Under the pieces are notes generated by a model. The model did no database searches. It was not told the DNA's origin and saw only the letters and a list, made by a program, of their open reading frames with translations. A stretch of 64,000 nt of DNA from Cryptomeria japonica (lineage: Eukaryota; Streptophyta; Pinopsida; Cupressales; Cupressaceae): NCBI RefSeq assembly GCF_030272615.1, contig NC_081414.1, positions 231,447,733 to 231,511,732 of the forward strand, written 5' to 3'. The translations under genes and the position numbers were made by a program. Positions 60,869-64,000 of the stretch are shown piece after piece (position 1 is the first letter of the stretch; the number at the start of each line of letters is the position of its first letter).

Positions 60869-62239
60869 GAAACTCAGTGTATATAAATATGCTTCAGATG
60901 CATGAACTCAATTTGTAATCTATCATTGTTCAATACAAATGAAAAATATCCTCTTTTTCCCCTTTTTTTTTAAAACACTACGATGTATCTTTATGTAAAT
61001 GCAATCATTCAATAAATATGCATCCTTTGGCTAAAATTACATGGGTAATGAAATTTTAGATAACATGTATTTTTGACAATTTTTAAACTTGTCAATTTAA
61101 AACTTGCACTTTGGTCCAAAAAACCCGATTTTGCTCATAAAGTGCATTTTTGATATTTTAAACTTGCTATTTGGCCAAAAAATCCCGATTTTGCCTAACA
61201 TGTTGAAAAAGTGAAATTTTAAACTTGTCATAACCTCCAAAAAACCCGATTTTCATTGTTTCATACATTTGAAACTTGCTATTTGTTCCAAAAAACCCGA
61301 ATTGCAAGGAAAAACATGTTTTTTGAGGATTTTTATCAAATTTTTGTGGAGATTTTTTGGCAGATAGAAGGCGTTTTGGATTCCTCCCTATTTTTATGCA
61401 TTTTCAAACACCTTTCATGCCACATGGAGGTTAAGATTGCTGGTTTTTAGCTTTATAACAGCAAACACGTTTTTGCCAAAAAACCACGTTTTTCTTCATT
61501 TAAAAATGCCACGAATCAGCAATGTTATGAATCGTTTTGGCTTGGTATGCTAAGGTATTGAGGTTAGAAAGAGTCTTGGCCATTTTCCACGCCATTTCTC
61601 ATGCATTTGCTGCCACGTTTTTCAGTTTTGGGCATTTTTTCAAAAACATGGCTAGGGTTTTGGAATACGGTTAATTTCTTTTTAAGAGATATTCTTCTTT
61701 ATTTCAAAGATTGATCATCTTTTGGAGACACATTTTCAGATTGGAGCAAAGTAAGATTTATTTTCTTCTTGTTTCATTTTTCTTGTTTTCTTGTTTTTCC
61801 TTTCTAGTTGTAAATTTGTAAATGGTTGGTTCTTCCCCAAAAATCAGATTTTGTGAGAGAGATTTTCCCCTTTGTAAAGCACTTTTAGAATTGCATTGTT
61901 CTTCCCCATTTTCCCTCTTTACTTGTATTCGGGATTTTAAAATCCCGATTACAAGTTGGATGAAAATCATTGTTCTTCCCTTACGGATAAAAGATTTAAC
62001 CATCTTTTGTTGAAATTCCAAGTTGCAAAGATGAAAAATACCCGTTCTTTCAAAATCAGGGTTTTAGAACCAGATTACATGTTGAAAGTTCTTCTCATTT
62101 TCTTGAAGATGATCTTCCCAAAATCTTTTCATATTCATTTCCATCATCCGTACATACCATTTCATCCATTCATTTCACATCTTCATTCATTTTCCCCATT
62201 TAAAGCCTACCTGCGGTCAGCCATCCAGAACCCGAAATT

Positions 62240-62864
62240 GGTCCAAAATATGCTCAAAAAACACTTGAAAATGAGTTCTAAAGGTCCAATTACAAGTGCA
62301 AACTTGTAGTTACCCATTACACATATGAAGTTGCATGTTTGTTCCCCGCAATTGCAAGTAATGCTCTTGTTTTTCCCATACATGTAATGCAGCTTCCAAA
62401 ACCCGAAATTCACTTGTGAGCCCATTTTTGCATCAATTTATCCCTTCCCTTGTCAGTCTGGTTTGCACACACGCTCTACCAAATCAATGGATTAAGGCAT
62501 GGGCCTTATTTTGCAAGCAAATTTCAAGAATGGATGACGATACAAAGAAGAGATACAACGATTCATGGTTGAGAGCATGGAATGCTTTCAAGACAAAGAT
62601 GGTCATGACATCAAAAGGGGAAGGCAACCCATTCCCTCCTGAAAAGATAGTACTACCCCAAGCAAGAAGATAAGGTTGAAATTCGTTGGCCAAGGACACA
62701 AAGATCATTAAGGATGCAAGTTCCCGTTCCAGTTCAAGATGTCTTTACCAATCCAGAATACTTCAAACTTCTAGCATCCTGAAGCAACATAAAGATCATC
62801 ACAGACAAAGGATGATGCAGTTAGAGTCGTGTCTTTAGACACATGGAATAGTTTTAGTTATGCA
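62240..62864 (+). other. Alternative U3 segment of LTR copy 5 with a small reading frame (62416-62673)
   Basis: This stretch occupies the place of the 3.3-3.4 kb U3 gene of copies 1-4 and shows no similarity to it. It holds an 85-codon frame ending RMDDDTKKRYNDSWLRAWNAF...KIVLPQARR, which looks like a real coding remnant (charged, Trp-rich, no repeats). The family is unknown. It could be the tail of another captured gene. Confidence 0.45.
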
Positions 62865-63127
62865 TTTGTAATTTTGTTTTGACAAGTTACATGTAAAAGT
62901 ATTTTTTGTAAAATGCAAGTTACACATTACTTGCACTTTTGTAATTACATGTAAGGCAACTACAAGTTGTGTCCGATTAGGACTGTAGTTGGAATAAGTC
63001 TTAGTTAGTTAGAGTAACTCTTAGTTAGTTAATGAAGTCTCAGTTATTTATTGAATGAGTCTTGGTGGTTGAGAGAATCTCTCAAGTTAGTTAGGATCCT
63101 CCCACCTTTTTCTCAAGGCTCCTCTTC

Positions 63128-63135
63128 TATAAATA
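63128..63135 (+). promoter_or_regulatory. Probable TATA box of LTR copy 5
   Basis: TATAAATA, in the same position relative to the LTR end (about 0.8 kb) as in copies 1-3. Confidence 0.55.
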
Positions 63136-63203
63136 CTTGAGAGGTCCATTGTAAATATATCTTTTGGAAAGCAAGCAAAACCTCTGCCAAATTTACAGCG
63201 AGA

Positions 63204-63668
63204 AATCTTTGAGCTTACGTATGTGGATTGAAAGTTTTTGAAGAATAATAAAGAAGGATTACTCAAGTTTTGAGTCTTTGAGCTACATGTTTGAGTTTGA
63301 ATCTTTTATTTCTTCTATGCAAAGTGTTTCTAAAGGAGCTTAGTCCAATCTGATTTGAAGTCTTTGAGCTGCAAGTAGAGAAGATTAATTAAAATAGGAA
63401 ACTCTCTTGAAGGAGCAGCAAGTCTTTGAGCTTGCGTCTATTCTTGAGAAAAAATTACTGTTTGATAAGAAATAGCAGCAAGTCTTTGAGCTTGCATTAG
63501 TTCTTGTCTTTGTGTTAAAAGAATAGATTATTTCAGTCTTTGAGCTGTTATCTTTTATTTGTTGTAAAATTTAGTATAGCAAAGGGTAGATAGGACTTCC
63601 AATAGTCAAGTCTTTGAGCTTGATATTGCTGTCCCGTCCCGAAGGAAGTGACGGAAGTCTTTGCGCTT
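63204..63668 (+). repeat. Repeated U5 motif GTCTTTGAGCT (8 occurrences)
   Basis: Occurrences start near 63204, 63272, 63359, 63421, 63481, 63535, 63610 and 63655, all in the same orientation, spaced about 45-90 bp. The spacer sequences are mostly unlike each other. The same motifs stand in the U5 of copies 1-4. Confidence 0.85.
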
Positions 63669-64000
63669 TCAAGAAACTTCATTCCTTTCTCTTATTTCAC
63701 TTGAAAGTGGTTACTGTTGTTATTCAATCGCTATCCTTTTCTGTGAAGAGAAAAGGATATTGTCTTTCTTGAAAAAAGAAGAAAGATTGTTGTCCAATCC
63801 CATTTTATTTTCCAAGTTGTTGTTAGATAGGGGGAGCCTTCCCTTAATTAGGAGAGTTTTTACTCGTGTGTTGTGGTTGAAACCACAATTTTGTATATTT
63901 CCCCAAGTGTACAAAATTTTCAACCAACACGGTTGTCCAATTGATAATGAATCCGACTTCAGGCAACTAGTGGGTAGTTTAATCTATCTCACCTCTACTA

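Overview
This window looks like intergenic DNA from the nuclear genome of a seed plant with a large, retrotransposon-rich genome. The reasons are nested plant LTR retrotransposons of the Ty3/gypsy (Tat-like) and Ty1/copia types, a LINE ORF1 relic with a DUF4283-type domain, a hAT transposase relic, two 3' exons of a plant GDPD-like (SHV3/GDPDL) gene, and captured fragments of a PICKLE-type CHD3 gene and a filament-like plant protein gene. A gymnosperm would fit, but that is inference. No rRNA, tRNA or CRISPR feature is seen.

The dominant family is a Ty3/gypsy retrotransposon with giant LTRs (about 6.3-6.5 kb). Five copies of its LTR are present. Copies 1 and 2 flank a complete 19.2 kb element on the minus strand (1944-21109; target duplication AGCTT). 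Its gag-protease frame is open and its pol is damaged. Copy 4 (35475-48243; duplication AAATC) is a solo LTR that was split by copy 3 (40220-46681; duplication CAAGT). Copy 5 (55831-63929, plus strand) is a solo LTR inside a copia reverse transcriptase and is itself split by a 4.6 kb insert. In copies 1-4 the U3 part of the LTR, upstream of a TATAAATA box, holds an unrecognised gene of about 1,100 codons in the sense orientation. Copy 5 lacks that gene and has about 0.6 kb of unrelated sequence in its place.

Layout. 1-1943: unrecognised DNA ending in a short coding exon that is interrupted by the giant element. 1944-21109: giant element. 21110-22868: rest of that exon, then AT-rich DNA with a TA microsatellite. 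22869-28872: young copia element with matching 893 bp LTRs, no protease, and an array of covarying hairpins in its 3' region. 29490-30840: LINE ORF1 relic. 31500-34220: tandem repeats around two 3' exons of a GDPDL gene on the minus strand. 34459-48944: probable small copia-like element (two short LTR-like ends with little between them) carrying nested giant solo LTRs. 49500-49850: hAT relic. About 51.3 kb to the window end: degenerate copia element, interrupted by solo LTR copy 5. That copy contains an insert (56448-61065) with TG...CA ends and a 5 bp duplication, carrying intron-less fragments of two unrelated host genes.

The features most worth follow-up are the U3-resident gene, the array of about 32 bp palindromes in LTR copy 4, the covarying hairpins of the copia element, and the two-gene capture.
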